A DNA stretch of 64,000 nucleotides from CAWGCA01 sp963820955. GTDB taxonomy: Bacteria; Pseudomonadota; Gammaproteobacteria; Chromatiales; Chromatiaceae. Positions within the stretch are counted from its first letter, which is position 1. Every line of letters starts with the position of its first letter. Positions 18,327 to 26,701 of this stretch are shown piece after piece. The notes under the pieces are model-generated. The model ran no database searches. It was not told the DNA's origin and saw only the letters and a list, made by a program, of their open reading frames with translations. Location: positions 62,001 through 126,000 of the forward strand of contig CAWGCA010000037.1 of the NCBI GenBank assembly GCA_963820955.1, read 5' to 3'. A program made the position numbers and the translations under genes.

Positions 18327-18998
18327 ATGAACGAAACTATCACCTTAACTTCGAGCCGGGGACAAACATCCGCGGTAACCACCAACAAGGTGCTTCGCAA
18401 CACCTATCTGCTGCTGTCCATGACTCTGTTGTTCAGCGCCCTGACCGCCGGAGTCTCAATGGCGCTCAACCTGCCCCATCCCGGGCTTGTGCTGACGCTG
18501 GTCGGTTATTTCGGCCTGTTGTTCTTGACCGCTAAGTTTCGCGACAGGGCTCTTGGGCTGACCTTCGTGTTCGCGCTGACCGGCTTTATGGGCTACACAC
18601 TCGGGCCGATTCTCAACGCCTATCTGGCCATGCCCAACGGTGGCCAGACCGTGATGACGGCGATGGGCGCGAGCGGCATCATCTTTCTTGGCCTGTCTGC
18701 TTATGCGCTAACCAGTCGGAAGGACTTCAGCTTCATGGCAGGCTTTCTGATGGCGGGCATCCTGGTGGGTTTTCTGGCCGGCCTGGGTGCGGTATTCTTC
18801 GAGATGCCCGGCCTCTCGTTGGCGGTATCCGCTATGTTCGTCCTATTGATGTCCGGGTTGATCCTGTACGAAACCAGCCAGATCATCCATGGCGGCGAGA
18901 CCAATTACATCATGGCCACGGTCACATTGTACGTCTCTATATTCAACCTGCTCACCAGCCTGTTGCACCTGCTGGGATCTATGGGGGGTAACGAGTAA
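18327..18998 (+). CDS. Bax inhibitor-1/YccA family membrane protein
   Basis: A 223-residue inner-membrane protein with seven hydrophobic segments after a 25-residue polar start, typical in length for the BI-1 (UPF0005) family. Conserved BI-1 features are visible: the opening NKVLRNTYLLLSMTLLFSAL, 'GFMGYTLGPILNAY' in the third to fourth helix region, and the C-terminal 'LILYETSQIIHGGETNYI' followed by 'LYVSIFNLLTSLL', which carries the acidic pair thought to gate calcium/proton leak. In E. coli the relative YccA modulates FtsH protease. It is followed closely by a CBS protein gene but with a 180-base gap, so co-transcription is uncertain. Confidence 0.9.
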   Translation: MNETITLTSSRGQTSAVTTNKVLRNTYLLLSMTLLFSALTAGVSMALNLPHPGLVLTLVGYFGLLFLTAKFRDRALGLTFVFALTGFMGYTLGPILNAYLAMPNGGQTVMTAMGASGIIFLGLSAYALTSRKDFSFMAGFLMAGILVGFLAGLGAVFFEMPGLSLAVSAMFVLLMSGLILYETSQIIHGGETNYIMATVTLYVSIFNLLTSLLHLLGSMGGNE

Positions 18999-19177
18999 GC
19001 GACGATTATCCAATCCGGAGCAAGGCATGTTGCGCATCTGGCTTCCCTCGATGAACTCCATCAGCAGATCACTCTGCTTGGCGGCCTCGGCTTCTGCTGT
19101 GCTATCGACACGAATCATCGAAACAGAAGCCAGTCCGCCTGGTGCAAGTTTGAATCGCGTAATACAGGAGAAGCCTG

Positions 19178-19822
19178 ATGTTCGCCATTTACGACATCCA
19201 AGGCCGTCGCTTTCGTGACACCTTGGAGAATCTGCGCAAGGTGCGGGAAATCCAGACCAGTCAAAACATACAGTCACGATCGAATCTTTCTGCAGATCAG
19301 ACGCTGCCTGTTCCAGCCTTCGGCAGCGGTAAAACCCGAGGTACAGCAGTCTCCAGTAAAGCGCTGCAAGCCTACCGGGAGATGCGTGAACTCGACCGGC
19401 GGGAGCCGATCTACCACGCCTACCAGTTGATGAGCTGCCCGGTCAGCACCTTGCCCATGGAGATGGACATACTTGCAGCCCGGCGCTGTTTCCAGCAACT
19501 GGGATTCGAGCAGATGCCGGTCCTGAGCGCTCAACAACGTATTGTTGGCATGCTGTCGGTGCAGGATTTGCTGCATTTCATCATCATCGAGGGCAACCTG
19601 GTGAGGTATCTGGGTGGCAAACGTGTGGCGGATGCCATGTCAAAAGAAGTGATTACCGCTGATCCGGTAGCGGATATTCGCCGGGTTGCTCAGGTCATGC
19701 AGCAGTACCATCTGCACGGTGTGCCGATTGTCGATGAGCAGGACGCATTGGTAGGCATAGTGTCACGCAGCAATATCCTGCGGGCGGTGATCAATGATCC
19801 ACCATTGAATATCTGGTCTTGA
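19178..19822 (+). CDS. CBS-domain pair protein
   Basis: A 214-residue soluble protein. Residues 80-135 (YQLMSCPVSTLPMEMDILAA … RIVGMLSVQDLL) and 145-210 (VADAMSKEVITADPVADIRR … LVGIVSRSNILRAV) are two CBS domains, which together form a Bateman module that binds adenosine nucleotides. The N-terminal 75 residues are low in recognisable structure (poly-Ser/Gln and SGKTRGTAVSSKAL) with a short 'AYREMRELDRREPIYHAYQL' helix. No enzyme or channel domain is attached, so it probably regulates a partner. This arrangement of long N-terminus plus tandem CBS is common in gammaproteobacteria. Confidence 0.85.
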   Translation: MFAIYDIQGRRFRDTLENLRKVREIQTSQNIQSRSNLSADQTLPVPAFGSGKTRGTAVSSKALQAYREMRELDRREPIYHAYQLMSCPVSTLPMEMDILAARRCFQQLGFEQMPVLSAQQRIVGMLSVQDLLHFIIIEGNLVRYLGGKRVADAMSKEVITADPVADIRRVAQVMQQYHLHGVPIVDEQDALVGIVSRSNILRAVINDPPLNIWS

Positions 19823-19932
19823 TGATTCAGTAGCCGGATTGACAAAGCTTATACAACGCATCTGAGGCTGGCCCGACCCAAGAGCAAATTTATCGAGATT
19901 TAGATTGAGATAATATACAGAGGCGACAATCC

Positions 19933-20463
19933 ATGAAAAAGCGCGCATCATTCTCATTCAATCTGCTTATTACTTTCATGTTTCTATTTCTGTCGGCACC
20001 GCAAGCCTTTTCCATGTCAGATGCAGGTGTAAAACATTGGATCGAAGCCAAAGCCGCCGGATCGCCTGTGCTGATGATCACCGACCGGGTTAGAGTTGAT
20101 GTGGACGATGGATTTGTCGTACTTTCCGGCCAGGTCCGCCTCCTTGCACAACGTATGGAATACGATCAAATCGCCTGGCAAACGATTGGGGTGAGAGAGG
20201 TGGACAACGAAATCCGTGTAGTACCCGAATCGGCTGTTTCGGATGCGGAGGTCGAGCGCCAGGTACACTACGTCGTCTTCGACACCTACCGCCGGTATTG
20301 GCACCATGAATTGGATGCCCATATTGGGGTTGAAAAAGGCCAGGTGCGCATCAGGGCCGAGCTACGACGTCCCCGGGATCTGGTCATGCTCAAACACCGG
20401 CTGGCCAAGATCGAAGGGATAACCGAGTTGGAGATTGATGCTGTAAAGCCCTTGACTCGATGA
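19933..20463 (+). CDS. Periplasmic BON-domain protein
   Basis: A 176-residue exported protein: signal peptide with a long hydrophobic core (LLITFMFLFLSAPQAFS) and an AFS-like cleavage region near residue 28. Residues 35-105 read as a BON domain (WIEAKAAGSPVLMITDRVRV … GFVVLSGQVRLLAQRMEYDQ … VREVDNEIRV), and residues 110-172 look like a second BON-like repeat (IGVEKGQVRIRAELRRPRDL … LAKIEGITELEIDAV). BON domains bind phospholipid membranes or stabilise the envelope, as in OsmY and DolP. It stands alone, 110 bases after the CBS gene on the same strand. Confidence 0.75.
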   Translation: MKKRASFSFNLLITFMFLFLSAPQAFSMSDAGVKHWIEAKAAGSPVLMITDRVRVDVDDGFVVLSGQVRLLAQRMEYDQIAWQTIGVREVDNEIRVVPESAVSDAEVERQVHYVVFDTYRRYWHHELDAHIGVEKGQVRIRAELRRPRDLVMLKHRLAKIEGITELEIDAVKPLTR

Positions 20464-20702
20464 TCATTAGCGCTCAATCATTGGGGTCGGAAGCACCTCC
20501 CGATCGTTGATTTGAAACGCCCGGGTTAGCCAAAGGGTCTAAGTAAAAGTCGACATCGGCCGTACCTGTCAGCGGCGATTGCTTTCTCTGTACTCCGATG
20601 TCCGTCAGATGGGCACCGTGTAGCATATGCGTAGTACAGACTAAGATGCCATTGGAGAGCGCGTCGAGATTGAAATAGTAGTACTTCGAGCCTGGCTGAT
20701 TG

Positions 20703-21281
20703 TCAGTGAGTATCCTTGTATAGTGACAAATTTGCGATGCACAGGTCGGCCGTGAATTCTTGACCAATGGCGACAATACCAATGCGCTTCAAATGTTTGA
20801 GATCCAGCTTTTTTCCAATGCGATAAGGCGTAAATGATGTAAAGGGCACTTTTACTGACTGCCAGTGGGCTGGTGCATGAAATGATGCACGGTAGGATTG
20901 CCAGGGCAGCCAGACATCTTTCGTGCGCAGGTGCAGGTTGTACTCCTTGTCATTCCCGAATACCTTGAGAAGCAACCCTTGGTAGCCTGAGACATCGGTT
21001 GCCTCTGTGCCTTGTACATCCAGGGCGGCTTGGATGAAGCCGCCGCTGTTGTCCAATCTGACATTGCCGCTCAGCCTCATACAGGGCTTGCCTTCGATGC
21101 TGTCTTCAGCAAGGTTTCCACTGGAGGCCCCGCCCATTACGCGATCAGTGATTAAGCGCCATTCACCGCCAAGTGTTGACTCTAAACTACCGCTGCTACG
21201 GTTATCGATTATCATGCTTTCGTCAGCCATTAGGTATGTATAACCTAAACAGGAGAATAACAATATGGTCAGTAATCTCAT
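20703..21281 (-). CDS. CIA30-family (complex I intermediate-associated 30) exported protein
   Basis: A 192-residue protein with a short signal peptide (MRLLTILLFSCLGYTYLMAD). It carries the CIA30/NDUFAF1 hallmark WRLITDRVMGGASSGNL near residue 40 and the beta-sandwich strands SGGFIQAALDVQG, GLLLKVFGNDKEYNLHLRT and SVKVPFTSFTPYRIG. The fold is a carbohydrate-binding-module-like galactose-binding jellyroll. In mitochondria the family assists complex I assembly; in bacteria the role is unknown. A 49-residue membrane protein gene ends 10 bases upstream and is probably co-transcribed. The signal peptide suggests a periplasmic site, unlike the mitochondrial assembly factor. Confidence 0.85.
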   Translation of the reverse strand: MRLLTILLFSCLGYTYLMADESMIIDNRSSGSLESTLGGEWRLITDRVMGGASSGNLAEDSIEGKPCMRLSGNVRLDNSGGFIQAALDVQGTEATDVSGYQGLLLKVFGNDKEYNLHLRTKDVWLPWQSYRASFHAPAHWQSVKVPFTSFTPYRIGKKLDLKHLKRIGIVAIGQEFTADLCIANLSLYKDTH

Positions 21282-21291
21282 GATGCGTTAC

Positions 21292-21441
21292 CTAGATTCT
21301 GGAAAGCAACAGGGCAGCGATGCAGACAATCAGAATCACTAAGCCGAAAGGGTAAGGAATAACGCCTTTGAGGAACGCCAATAAGGATATACACAGGAGT
21401 CCTGAAAGCACTAAAAATATCGGATCTTTGAACGCATTCAT
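21292..21441 (-). CDS. 49-residue membrane protein upstream of the CIA30 gene
   Basis: The minus strand from 21441 reads MNAFKDPIFLVLSGLLCISL followed by LAFLKGVIPYPFGLVILIVC and IAALLLSRI, then TAG. Two helices are separated by the turn KGVIPYPFG. The stop is 10 bases before the CIA30 ATG on the same strand, so the two likely form an operon. There is no recognised family. Composition is that of a real bitopic or hairpin membrane peptide; expression is inferred from position only. Confidence 0.5.
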   Translation of the reverse strand: MNAFKDPIFLVLSGLLCISLLAFLKGVIPYPFGLVILIVCIAALLLSRI

Positions 21442-21499
21442 CGCTAAGTTCTGTGTTCATTCGCTATTCCCGTAAACCTTGGGGGCATCAAATACCAGA

Positions 21500-22753
21500 T
21501 TAATCTTCAGGTTTATAACCCAATACGGCATACACCGGATCAGATATCGAGGTCTCACCTGCATGCGGATCATCTTCAGGTCTTGGCCAGCCACGTGAAG
21601 AAAAGGTCCGCAGACCATCAAATCCGGTTTGTTCCAACCATTGGGTGATCATGCCCACCCGCTCGAATTCATGCAGTTCGCTCCAAATGCGAATGGCTTT
21701 GCTCGGGAACCAACGATTGCTGAAGGTGACAACAAATACGCCTCCAGGACGCAGGACTCGCAGGGTCTCGGCGAGAACCTGCGCAGGTCGGGTGAGATAT
21801 TCGATGGATGCAGTGCAGACCACGGCATTCAGGCAGTTGTTTTCGAACGGCAGAACGGGTGCTTCGTTCAGGTCCTGCACGATGCGATTCTGCGCCTCAC
21901 GATTGGCTGCCAGTTCCTCTGCATTCATGCCGAGTAGATGCAGTTTCGCTGGGGTAACGCCATGCAGATGGGAGTCGAAACTAGCCATCAGATCGAGCAC
22001 CTCAGCCTGAGCTGGAATCAGTCGACGATAAAGATCGCTCACCGTCTCAAGCGCTCTCGAATCCAAATGCTGAACCAGACGGGGTTTCGCGTAAAATGAT
22101 TGATCGCGCCTTTCGTCCATGCGCTTCATACCGGCTGTGTCGTCGCCATAATCGGTATCCGCTCCATTAGCCAGAGGCGCGGCCAGACCAGGATAGCGCA
22201 ATAGATCGTCGAGCGGGCTGGTGCAGCGTCCACCGCGACGGTCATATCCGGGAAGCACCTGATCCAAATGAAACTGCACCCGTAATGGGAATCGCGCCAA
22301 TGGATGGTTGAGATCGAGTTCCATCCAGTCCTGTGTCAAGCCGGTGATTCGCGAGGGATCCACCGCTTCTTTGTAGATGCCCTGCACACCCTGAAAAAAA
22401 CCCTGCGGATAAAAACGTCCAGTACGTGGCACTAACTCCAGTCCACGGCGATGATGGCGGTCAAAGCGTGAGGGTTTTGTGACGATCTCACCGCCAGGTT
22501 CCCAGGGTTTTGTAAACTCACCTGGGTCAAGCTTTGCCTCGACAGATTCTCCAGCCCGCATGCCGGCAATGTTCTCGCCTATATCCGCTGGCAGGATGTC
22601 GGCTTCTCGCCAGACGCTGAATTTTTCGACGTACATCTGTTCTTCGTGAGCGGCGCGATCATCGGACCAATTGACTGTAAAAGTGGCCGAGGCAAGGCCG
22701 TGTTCATCAAGAACTGATTCTTCGTCTGATCTTGAGTGTGCCAATGTGTTCAT
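21500..22753 (-). CDS. SAM-dependent methyltransferase with N-terminal FKBP-like region
   Basis: I place the start at the ATG at 22753, preceded by GGAG at proper distance; an in-frame ATG at 22765 overlaps the upstream gene's stop. Residues about 240-360 form a class I methyltransferase (methyltransf_11 type): VLDLMASFDSHL as the degenerate glycine loop, NEAPVLPFENNCLNAVVCTA, and VLRPGGVFVVTFSNRWFPSK. The preceding 230 residues include a segment (MRAGESVEAKLDPGEFTKPW) reminiscent of an FKBP-type insert. This two-part protein occurs beside photolyase/MerR genes in other bacteria (from memory). The substrate is unknown. It is in an operon with the DUF523 gene. Confidence 0.7.
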   Translation of the reverse strand: MNTLAHSRSDEESVLDEHGLASATFTVNWSDDRAAHEEQMYVEKFSVWREADILPADIGENIAGMRAGESVEAKLDPGEFTKPWEPGGEIVTKPSRFDRHHRRGLELVPRTGRFYPQGFFQGVQGIYKEAVDPSRITGLTQDWMELDLNHPLARFPLRVQFHLDQVLPGYDRRGGRCTSPLDDLLRYPGLAAPLANGADTDYGDDTAGMKRMDERRDQSFYAKPRLVQHLDSRALETVSDLYRRLIPAQAEVLDLMASFDSHLHGVTPAKLHLLGMNAEELAANREAQNRIVQDLNEAPVLPFENNCLNAVVCTASIEYLTRPAQVLAETLRVLRPGGVFVVTFSNRWFPSKAIRIWSELHEFERVGMITQWLEQTGFDGLRTFSSRGWPRPEDDPHAGETSISDPVYAVLGYKPED

Positions 22754-22764
22754 TTTGCTCTCCA

Positions 22765-23100
22765 TTATTTCTCTTCTTTATACATCAAGCCGCTGATCCG
22801 TCCCTGCAGTTCCTGGGCGCGCTTTAACGCGACCTCCGCCATCTGGTCAGTGAAATGAATGTCGCCATCATCCGAGCGAGTCAGGCGCAGTTCGCCACCT
22901 ATTCGCCGCAAGTGAATGGTCGGACGTGGAACGCCCGCACCTGCCTCCACCTCCCGGCATACAGGGATGAAATCCAGGGTTTGGCTCCGGTGATCGGTAA
23001 TGAAGCGATCATGTTTACGGCTGCCTTGATAGCGTACGGGCTTTCCAAGCAGACGGACGCCTACAGCAATCGTCGGGGTGTTGGATTTCGAGTCAGACAT
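22765..23100 (-). CDS. DUF523 (YbbK-like) protein, short
   Basis: The ATG at 23100 (MSDSKSNTPTIAVGVRLLGK) gives 111 residues. The motif VGVRLLGKPVRYQGSRKHDR followed by FIPVCREVEAGAGVPRPTIH is the DUF523 signature (usual form: SxCLLGxxVRYDGGHK … PVCPEVExGLGVPRP). Two features differ: the first conserved Cys is replaced by Arg, and the C-terminus ends before the usual 'SPSCG' motif, so it may be truncated or inactive. DUF523/DUF1722 genes often neighbour photolyase and MerR regulators, as here. The stop abuts the methyltransferase start. It is transcribed divergently from the regulator side at 23245. Confidence 0.7.
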   Translation of the reverse strand: MSDSKSNTPTIAVGVRLLGKPVRYQGSRKHDRFITDHRSQTLDFIPVCREVEAGAGVPRPTIHLRRIGGELRLTRSDDGDIHFTDQMAEVALKRAQELQGRISGLMYKEEK

Positions 23101-23173
23101 GGCATCCAGCTCCTGTGTGTGCACTGTCCAGTCCCGAATAAAATTATACAAAATACTTGCACATGTCAAAATT

Positions 23174-23185
23174 AATTGTACAATT
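23174..23185. promoter_or_regulatory. Palindrome AATTGTACAATT in the divergent intergenic region
   Basis: A perfect 12-base palindrome lies midway between the divergent DUF523 and 23245 genes, beside AT-rich promoter-like DNA. TGTACA-centred sites are typical targets of LitR/CarH-type MerR regulators, and such a gene is at 23516. Regulation is inference from position and form. Confidence 0.4.
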
Positions 23186-23244
23186 ATGTAAGTTCCAGGT
23201 TAATTCAGCCAGGATAATTAAATTTAATATCATAGGAAAGACCC

Positions 23245-23475
23245 ATGCGAACTACCACACTAGACCCTATGTCGCTGAATGACGTGACCGATTTGGAAAA
23301 CTCGCCCTACATCATCGAAGGCGAGGGAGATGCTGCGATGAAAATCTATTTTGAATCGGATAAAAATCGTGATGACTACTTAAACATGGAGTTGCATGGC
23401 GGTGGCGATCTTTCAGGTCTCAAGAAGATTTTCGATGACATGGCGGACAACCCCGATACAGGCTCGATCAACTAA
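23245..23475 (+). CDS. Small acidic protein of unknown function in the light-response cluster
   Basis: A 76-residue soluble acidic protein (MRTTTLDPMSLNDVTDLENS). A central strand-helix stretch, AMKIYFESDKNRDDYLNMEL, is followed by a Gly-rich HGGGDLSG and an acidic tail. There is no signal peptide and no known family. It is separated from the MerR gene by 40 bases and probably shares its transcript, and it is divergent from the methyltransferase/DUF523 pair. Confidence 0.55.
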   Translation: MRTTTLDPMSLNDVTDLENSPYIIEGEGDAAMKIYFESDKNRDDYLNMELHGGGDLSGLKKIFDDMADNPDTGSIN

Positions 23476-23515
23476 TTACTTCCCTGAACTGGAGATAGTT
23501 TGAGACTGATTAGCA

Positions 23516-24502
23516 ATGATGATGTCCTCTGAACCATCCCTTTCCCCTGCCGACAGGCTATCGGAGCGTTTCCCCATCCGCGTACTATCCGAGCGGACGG
23601 GTGTTGGCGCCTCGACGCTTCGCGCCTGGGAGCGTCGTTATGGCCTCCTGATGCCTGCGCGGACGCCTAAGGGACATCGGCTATACGATGAAAATGACGT
23701 TCTGCTGATTGAACGAATCCTGGCGCTTTTGGATGAAGGCCATTCCCTCTCAGCAATAGCCACGCAGGTCAAACAGGGGGTCGAGTTCGCGGAGGGCAAT
23801 ACTGATATACAGGAGCAGTCTGGGATCTGGCCCGATTACCTGAGCAGCACGCTTGAGGCGGTTCATGACTTCAGTACTGAACGCATCGAAGCGATATTTA
23901 ACGAAGCTTCGTCACTCTATCCAATCGACATGGTGACTGAAAGGCTGATTGAGCCCGCATTGGTCAATTTGGGAACAGCCTGGGATAGGCGTGACGCAGG
24001 CGTCGCTGAAGAACATTTCTATTCAAGCTGGGTGCGCAATCGCCTGGGTGCCCGTTTTCATCATGCCTCAGGCCAGGCCAATGGCGCTCGCATCGTTTGC
24101 GCCTGTGCCCCTGGGGTTTATCACGAGATCGGACTGATGCTTTTTTCCATCTCGGCGCTGACACTCGGGTATCGGGTGCTCTACTTCGGCACTGACCTGC
24201 CTTTGGATCAGATACCTGCGGTAGTCAGCCGATCCGGAGCGCGGGGCGTGGTACTTGCATCCCGGGCGGATCTCGATGCGCAATTGGAGAAGCAACTTGC
24301 AGCATTGGTCTCTTCAGTTGATGTTCCGGTATTCCTAGGTGGACATGCCAGTGATCAGCCGATGCCCAGGTTTGAAACTGCTGGCGGGACGCGACTGGGA
24401 TCACGGATTTCGATTGCTCTGCGTGTGCTGGGATCACATCTGCCCGTTTATGCCGGTGTAACTGCCCCAGGGCGGGGCGCACGGTTGAGCCCCGGGAAAT
24501 GA
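23516..24502 (+). CDS. MerR-family regulator with B12-binding domain (LitR/CarH type)
   Basis: A 328-residue light-type regulator. Residues 20-90 are a MerR helix-turn-helix (VLSERTGVGASTLRAWERRY). Residues 100-185 are the helical cobalamin-capping domain with the diagnostic W-x9-E-H motif (W156…E166-H167). Residues 190-310 are the Rossmann-like B12-binding domain with a His (H203) in PGVYHEIGL. In CarH/LitR proteins adenosylcobalamin makes the repressor tetrameric in the dark, and light breaks it. The usual acidic residue two before H203 is Val here. The gene overlaps the photolyase gene start by four bases (ATGA), the classic target arrangement, but that photolyase is broken. The regulator itself is intact. 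Confidence 0.85.
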   Translation: MMMSSEPSLSPADRLSERFPIRVLSERTGVGASTLRAWERRYGLLMPARTPKGHRLYDENDVLLIERILALLDEGHSLSAIATQVKQGVEFAEGNTDIQEQSGIWPDYLSSTLEAVHDFSTERIEAIFNEASSLYPIDMVTERLIEPALVNLGTAWDRRDAGVAEEHFYSSWVRNRLGARFHHASGQANGARIVCACAPGVYHEIGLMLFSISALTLGYRVLYFGTDLPLDQIPAVVSRSGARGVVLASRADLDAQLEKQLAALVSSVDVPVFLGGHASDQPMPRFETAGGTRLGSRISIALRVLGSHLPVYAGVTAPGRGARLSPGK

Positions 24503-24910
24503 AGACGCTGATCTGGTTTAGGTGTGATCTAAGGCTGACTGACAACCCTGCCCTGAGTGCGGCGTTGGCTGGCGGGCAGCCAGTTGAAGCGATCTACGTG
24601 TACGCTAAGGATACGCATGGTGTTTGACCGATGGAGGGCATCTCGTTGCTACCTGCACCAGAGCCTGCTGGATCTGCAAAAAGGTCTGGCAACTATCAAT
24701 GTGCGGATCAGGTTTCTGTCGGGTTCCGAAAACCAGCAATTGCCCGCTGTTGCCCACGAAACAGGCACTTCTCGGATCGTCTGGAACCGGGTGGTAGAAC
24801 CCAGCCAGGAGAACATGGACGAGCAGATTAGATCGGTCCGGAGCGCAGCAGGCCTATCCGTCGAGATCTATGCTGATGGCTGCCTGCTGTTGGCAATGGG
24901 TGGCCGGCTG
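24499..24910 (+). pseudogene. phr: Deoxyribodipyrimidine photolyase, frameshifted N-terminal remnant
   Basis: The frame from ATG 24499 gives MKTLIWFRCDLRLTDNPALS and EAIYVYAKDT, the classic photolyase opening, but stops at about 24627. Another frame continues WRASRCYLHQSLLDLQKGLA, TINVRIRFLSGS, LPAVAHETGTSRIVWNRVVE and then AAGLSVEIYADGCLL. The FAD-binding catalytic two thirds of the gene are absent. It overlaps the MerR stop (ATGA), so it was the co-transcribed target gene. The loss means no photorepair enzyme is made from this locus. Confidence 0.85.
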
Positions 24911-25172
24911 CGGAACCGATGCCGCGGCTTGAACCAAGATTCCGCAGTTGAACGCTCCATTCTAATTTTAACGAGTTGAATTCATGTGTATTTTATTCTT
25001 TAGACCGACTCGCCTACTGGGTGAACCACGCTACGAGGTAGATTGTACGTTTCGGGCGGCACATGCCTTCGTTGCAACTCCCTGGAATAGAATAGCTATT
25101 GTTCCGGGCATCCTGCCCTCCACCCCGTCCAACTGCAGAATCTAGGTTGAAGCCTTACTTACGGAGAAACAG

Positions 25173-25544
25173 ATGCAAGCCCTACTTTTAATCGCCCACG
25201 GCAGTCGCCGAGAGGCCTCCAATGAGGAAGTGCGGAATCTCGCGGAAAAGCTGGCCGATATCGCCGGCGATCGCTACGAACTCGTTGCGGCGGCATTTCT
25301 GGAACTCGCGGAACCAGACATACCGGGCGGTGTGGATCAGTGTGTCGCCGCTGGCGCCAGTCACGTTACCGTAGTGCCCTACTTTCTCTCGGCAGGTCGG
25401 CATGTGGCGAAAGATATTCCGCAAGAACTGGAAAAGGCGCGCCGGGAGCATCCGGATATCCCGATTCAGCAGAGCGATTACCTGGGCATGCACGAGAGTA
25501 TCCCCGAAATTCTGCTGAATCTGGCCTCAAAACCGGTGGATTGA
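25173..25544 (+). CDS. cbiX: CbiX-type sirohydrochlorin chelatase, short form
   Basis: A 123-residue single-domain chelatase of the small CbiX type, which inserts cobalt (or nickel or iron) into sirohydrochlorin for B12, F430 or siroheme. The metal-binding opening MQALLLIAHGSRREASNEEV has the key His at residue 9 in 'AHGSR'. The second conserved block, VTVVPYFLSAGRHVAKDIPQ, carries the second metal His. The length equals the archaeal-type 'CbiXS' half-size enzymes, which act as homodimers. It has a good ribosome site (GGAG before ATG). It lies near the B12-dependent regulator, but a shared pathway is only suggestive. Confidence 0.85.
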   Translation: MQALLLIAHGSRREASNEEVRNLAEKLADIAGDRYELVAAAFLELAEPDIPGGVDQCVAAGASHVTVVPYFLSAGRHVAKDIPQELEKARREHPDIPIQQSDYLGMHESIPEILLNLASKPVD

Positions 25545-25597
25545 CTAACAGGTTGAGTATCTTCCTGATAATGAGCTGACTCGAGCGAGGTGCGAAG

Positions 25598-25789
25598 ATG
25601 AATGGTATCGATCCTTATGCCTATCTGACCCAGGTCTCCATGAAGATGGATTCGCTGACGAAACGCGATCAAATCGAGACGGTATTGGATGAAGTCGAAT
25701 ATCTATTCGAGGTGATTCCTCCGGAACTGCAGGATCTGGCAGAACCCATCATCGAGACATTGCGCGAGCGTTTGGCGGAAGCTTCTTGA
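25598..25789 (+). CDS. Small helical protein of unknown function
   Basis: A 63-residue protein (MNGIDPYAYLTQVSMKMDSL) that is nearly all helix and acidic, with EYLFEVIPPELQDLAEPIIE in the middle. Its stop overlaps the next gene's ATG by three bases (ATGATG/TGA), indicating coupling. The pattern resembles small conserved hypothetical proteins, but I cannot name a family. Confidence 0.6.
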   Translation: MNGIDPYAYLTQVSMKMDSLTKRDQIETVLDEVEYLFEVIPPELQDLAEPIIETLRERLAEAS

Positions 25790-26673
25790 TGATGTCTGAT
25801 GAAGTTAGCTGTTATGCCATAAGGCGGTTAAACCCATTTCTGGGTGTCCTGCAGGTTGTCGAAACAGCTTGTGGTCGGGCGACAACAACCAATGGCGTTG
25901 TGTGGCACATTGAGGTACTGATTGAAAGGCCCAGAGGTTGGGGTAGCCTTGGATCGGTCGATGTGGGTAAGGCCCTGTATCTTTATGGTCTGTGGTCTGA
26001 AACCGACAGCCTGCAGAAATCGCCCCTGGCGGCAAATAGGATTGGCAACCAGGCCGCCAAGGATGCTGAGCGTCTGATAGAAGCCGTGAAACAGCACCAG
26101 GCGGGATTGCCCTTTAGCCTTGCGGACCGGCGTGAGTTGTGGCTGCTGGATGAGCAACAGAAAAAGCCGCTCGCGCTGCTGCTCTCGATGCTACCCGAGG
26201 CCAGTCGCCCGCGTCCTGAACCGCGTTATTGGAAGGGTTACCTTGGTCGGAGCACGCCTGGGCAGTCACGTTTTCCTGAAATAGAGCATTTGGAAATTCA
26301 GGTGCGTAAGCGGGCGAGCTTTAACATCAACCGCTGTTGGGTGACCTGGGATTCTGAACACACGACTGGAGTCACTGATGACGACAAGCCGATTGCGCGC
26401 GATGAGTTTCCTGTTTTTGGTATTCGGGAAGATTGGAATGATAAGACCGATCAGAAGCGGGTGGCGAGTTATATTGACTGGACGTCCCCTGCCCTGCTGA
26501 CGCTGCCCTATCTGAACGATGAAAGGCGAAGCCGACTGGAGACACGGCTCGTGAAGCAGGCAATCCGTGTCGAATACCATTGGCGCCTTTATCCAAAAAT
26601 ACTGGATGCGAGCAAACTTAAGACGGTGCGAGTCCAGGCCAAATTACAAAGTTCTGGACTTATTGTGTCATGA
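25786..26673 (+). CDS. Conserved-looking hypothetical protein
   Basis: A 295-residue soluble protein without signal peptide or membrane helices. It contains WHIEVLIERPRGWGSLG, GLWSETDSLQKSPLA, LADRRELWLLDEQQKKPLAL and TLPYLNDERRSRLETRLVKQ. The many Trp residues and clean codon structure suggest a real folded protein. It is translationally coupled to the 63-residue gene upstream, and 29 bases before a VOC-family gene. I do not recognise the family; a nucleotide or carbohydrate-linked function cannot be inferred. Confidence 0.65.
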   Translation: MMMSDEVSCYAIRRLNPFLGVLQVVETACGRATTTNGVVWHIEVLIERPRGWGSLGSVDVGKALYLYGLWSETDSLQKSPLAANRIGNQAAKDAERLIEAVKQHQAGLPFSLADRRELWLLDEQQKKPLALLLSMLPEASRPRPEPRYWKGYLGRSTPGQSRFPEIEHLEIQVRKRASFNINRCWVTWDSEHTTGVTDDDKPIARDEFPVFGIREDWNDKTDQKRVASYIDWTSPALLTLPYLNDERRSRLETRLVKQAIRVEYHWRLYPKILDASKLKTVRVQAKLQSSGLIVS

Positions 26674-26701
26674 GGATTTCACTATTTCACTGGAGGTCGA
26701 G

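Noticed and set aside
18146..18403. Minus-strand frame of 85 codons upstream of the BI-1 gene
   Set aside because: Overlaps the start of the BI-1 gene on the other strand and lacks a signal, motif or ribosome site. The region is AT-rich, which makes chance frames likely to look hydrophobic.
20474..20782. Minus-strand frame of 102 codons overlapping the CIA30 gene end
   Set aside because: It overlaps a well-supported gene on the same strand in another frame, has no ribosome site, and its composition is not typical. The unique part (20474-20702) might be a remnant, but no family is recognised.
24982..25143. Short frame MCILFFRPTRLLGE… after the photolyase remnant
   Set aside because: 53 codons without a recognised motif; considered as a TANGO2-type start but the match stops after a few residues.
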